Shown here: in pieces, positions 6,289-7,659 of the stretch
Layout: the number at the start of each line of letters is the position of its first letter
How positions within the stretch are numbered: the stretch's first letter is position 1
DNA from: JALZAA01 sp046724435
GTDB lineage: Bacteria > Actinomycetota > Acidimicrobiia > IMCC26256 > JACDBD01
NCBI GenBank assembly: GCA_046724435.1
Contig: JBKOWN010000075.1
Coordinates: 1 to 7,659, forward strand
Length of the DNA stretch: 7,659 nt
Direction of reading: 5' to 3'
Position numbers and translations under genes: made by a program
The notes under the pieces: model-generated
Seen by the model: only the letters and a program-made list of their open reading frames with translations
Told to the model about the DNA's origin: nothing
The model's database searches: none

Positions 6289-7603
6289 CACGGCGGCGCC
6301 GAGCGGGCGCACTCATGACTCGCTGGCGCGCACAGCCACGGGTGGGTGGGTGCGCGCGCTCGGGCTCGTCGTGGCGCTCGGTCTCGTCATCAGGCTCGTC
6401 TATACCTATGTGCACGGTGACAATCTCGCCGCGCTCGGAATCGACGCCGGCTACTACCACAACGCCGCAAATCTGCTCGCGGACGGGAAGTGGTTCGTGT
6501 CGCCGGTCGGGCTGTTCAACTTCTACGGCGTCGGCCAGGCGGCCACCCACCCGCCCGCCTACCAGGTCCTGCTCGGGATCGTGTCCGCGCTGGGCATGCG
6601 CAGCGTCCTCTTCCACCAACTGTGGTCGTGTGTCATCGGTGGCGCTGCCGTCGCGCTCGTCGGCTTCACGGGTCTCGAGGTCGCGGGCCGGCGCGTGGGC
6701 CTGCTGGCCGCGGCGATCGCGGCCATCGTCCCGACCTTCTGGGTGAACGACGCGCTCCTCATGTCGGAGTCGCTCGTGCTGGCGGTCGTCGCCCTCGTGC
6801 TGTTGCTCGCGTACCGGTTCTGCCGCCGGCCGACCCTCGTCTCGGCCGCGGCGCTGGGTGTCGCGACGGGGATCACGGTGCTGACCCGCGCCGAGTTGGT
6901 GCTCCTCGTGCCGCTCCTGCTTGTTCCGCTCGTCGTCCTGGCCGCGCGCCCGGCGTGGCGTCAGGGCGTCCGATTGCTCGTCGCCGCCGGCCTCGCCGCG
7001 CTGATCGTGGTAACCCCCTGGGTCGTCTACAACCTCACTCGCTTCGACGAGCCGGTGGCGATCTCGACCGGGCTGGGTCAGACCGTGTTGGCCGCGAACT
7101 GCCCCCAGACGTACTTCGGCCCCGAGATCGGGTACTGGGCGGTCGACTGTGTACTGAGTCCGAGGAAGCCGATCCGCGCCATCGGCGACGAATCGGTCCA
7201 AGAGGCGGCGTACCGGCGGGTCGGCGTCGACTACGCGACCGGCCACGCCGTACGCTTGCCGTTCGTCGTGTACGCCCGCCTCGGCCGCACGTTCGGCTTC
7301 TACGCCCCCGTCGACCAGCTCCGGGTGGACGAGCGCGACAACCGCCGCGAGCTCCCAATCTCGATCGCGGGCCTCGCGACATTCTACGTGCTGGCCGGGC
7401 TCTCGATCGGCGGGGTCCCGGTGCTGCGGCGGCGAAGAGTGCCCGTCTTTCCGGTCCTGGCGCCCATCGTCGCGGTGGTCATCGCGGTCGCGTTGACGTA
7501 CGGACAAACGCGCTTTCGCACCCCAGCCGAGATCTCGATGGCCCTGCTCGCAGCCGTCACCATCGACGCAGTCCTCCGCCGACGAGCACAACCGTGGGTG
7601 TGA
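6260..7603 (+). CDS. GT39/PMT_2-like membrane glycosyltransferase
   Basis: This 447-residue polytopic protein looks like a compact member of the PMT_2 / GT39-like group, which transfers sugars from polyprenyl-phosphate donors to lipid, glycan or protein acceptors on the outer face of the membrane. After the first membrane helix (33-50) comes the outer loop IDAGYYHNAANLLADG (61-76), with D62 as candidate catalytic acid. Then follow THPPAYQVLLG (96-106), the MSESL motif (168-172) supplying a second acidic residue, LTRAEL (208-213), TPWVVYN (252-258), and near the C-terminus RFRTPAEISMALL (418-430). This order is typical of the family. Two cysteines (281, 297) lie in a loop predicted to face outward. 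The ATG at 6260 overlaps the preceding gene by 29 bases; GTG at 6350 is an alternative giving 418 residues. It lacks the N-terminal three-helix extension and C-terminal module of the two upstream proteins, so it is only distantly related to them. Acceptor and donor cannot be told from the sequence. Confidence 0.88.
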   Translation: MARSILTAADTAAPSGRTHDSLARTATGGWVRALGLVVALGLVIRLVYTYVHGDNLAALGIDAGYYHNAANLLADGKWFVSPVGLFNFYGVGQAATHPPAYQVLLGIVSALGMRSVLFHQLWSCVIGGAAVALVGFTGLEVAGRRVGLLAAAIAAIVPTFWVNDALLMSESLVLAVVALVLLLAYRFCRRPTLVSAAALGVATGITVLTRAELVLLVPLLLVPLVVLAARPAWRQGVRLLVAAGLAALIVVTPWVVYNLTRFDEPVAISTGLGQTVLAANCPQTYFGPEIGYWAVDCVLSPRKPIRAIGDESVQEAAYRRVGVDYATGHAVRLPFVVYARLGRTFGFYAPVDQLRVDERDNRRELPISIAGLATFYVLAGLSIGGVPVLRRRRVPVFPVLAPIVAVVIAVALTYGQTRFRTPAEISMALLAAVTIDAVLRRRAQPWV

Positions 7604-7605
7604 AG

Positions 7606-7659
7606 GTGACTACGACGGGGGCGAGAGGTACACGGAATACGCGTCACCCCGTTCGTGGA
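7606..7659 (+). CDS. Possible start of a further gene, 3'-truncated by window edge
   Basis: A GTG two bases after the previous stop codon opens a reading frame (beginning MTTTGARGTRNTRH) that stays open for 18 codons to the window edge. The tight spacing matches the packing of the upstream genes. There is no recognisable domain in so short a piece, no convincing ribosome binding site, and an Arg-rich open frame is common by chance in this DNA, so the call is tentative. Confidence 0.33.
   Translation, partial: MTTTGARGTRNTRHPVRG

Noticed and set aside
6315..6746. A plus-strand ATG frame starting inside the GT39-like gene
   Set aside because: It is out of frame with the recognised protein and has a Ser/Arg-rich shadow composition.
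6197..7591. A 464-codon open frame on the minus strand
   Set aside because: It is antisense to the GT39-like gene, has charged low-complexity composition and no recognisable motif.
1..7659. CRISPR arrays, tRNA genes, transposon ends or attachment sites
   Set aside because: No spaced direct repeats, cloverleaf-like sequence, transposase motifs or terminal inverted repeats were seen; nearly all of the window is explained by coding sequence.

Overview
The window is high-GC DNA (strong G/C preference at third codon positions, frequent GTG/TTG starts, long spurious ORFs in other frames). It is densely packed with same-strand genes, which suggests an actinobacterium or similarly GC-rich bacterium. 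No taxonomic marker is present, so that is an inference. All supported genes read on the + strand. I found no tRNA, rRNA, CRISPR array, insertion sequence or integrase.

Layout: (1) 2-1075 is the 3' part of a gene whose product joins a DPM/GtrB-like family 2 glycosyltransferase to a class I SAM methyltransferase; its 5' end lies outside the window. (2) 1082-2089 is a TylF/NovP-type metal-dependent O-methyltransferase with an unusually long N-terminal region. (3) 2090-2191 is a 102-base gap, the largest in the window. It holds a GC hairpin, a possible -10 box and a possible 11-codon leader ORF. (4) 2192-4261 and 4258-6288 are two adjacent paralogous polytopic membrane proteins, predicted GT-C-type glycosyltransferases with an extra N-terminal three-helix segment and an unrecognised C-terminal extracytoplasmic module. 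Their reading frames overlap by 4 bases. (5) 6260-7603 is a third, shorter GT39/PMT_2-like membrane glycosyltransferase overlapping the previous gene by 29 bases. (6) From 7606 a possible further gene runs off the right edge.

The set reads as part of a surface glycan or glycolipid locus. A cytoplasmic GT2 of the type that makes polyprenyl-phosphate-linked sugars, two methyltransferases that could O-methylate sugars, and three membrane enzymes of the type that use polyprenyl-phosphate sugars on the outer face of the membrane would fit one pathway for exporting and attaching methylated sugars. The families are read from sequence motifs. The shared pathway, the sugar identities and the acceptor are inference. 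The most distinctive elements are the tandem GT-C pair with its shared C-terminal domain and the expanded TylF protein.
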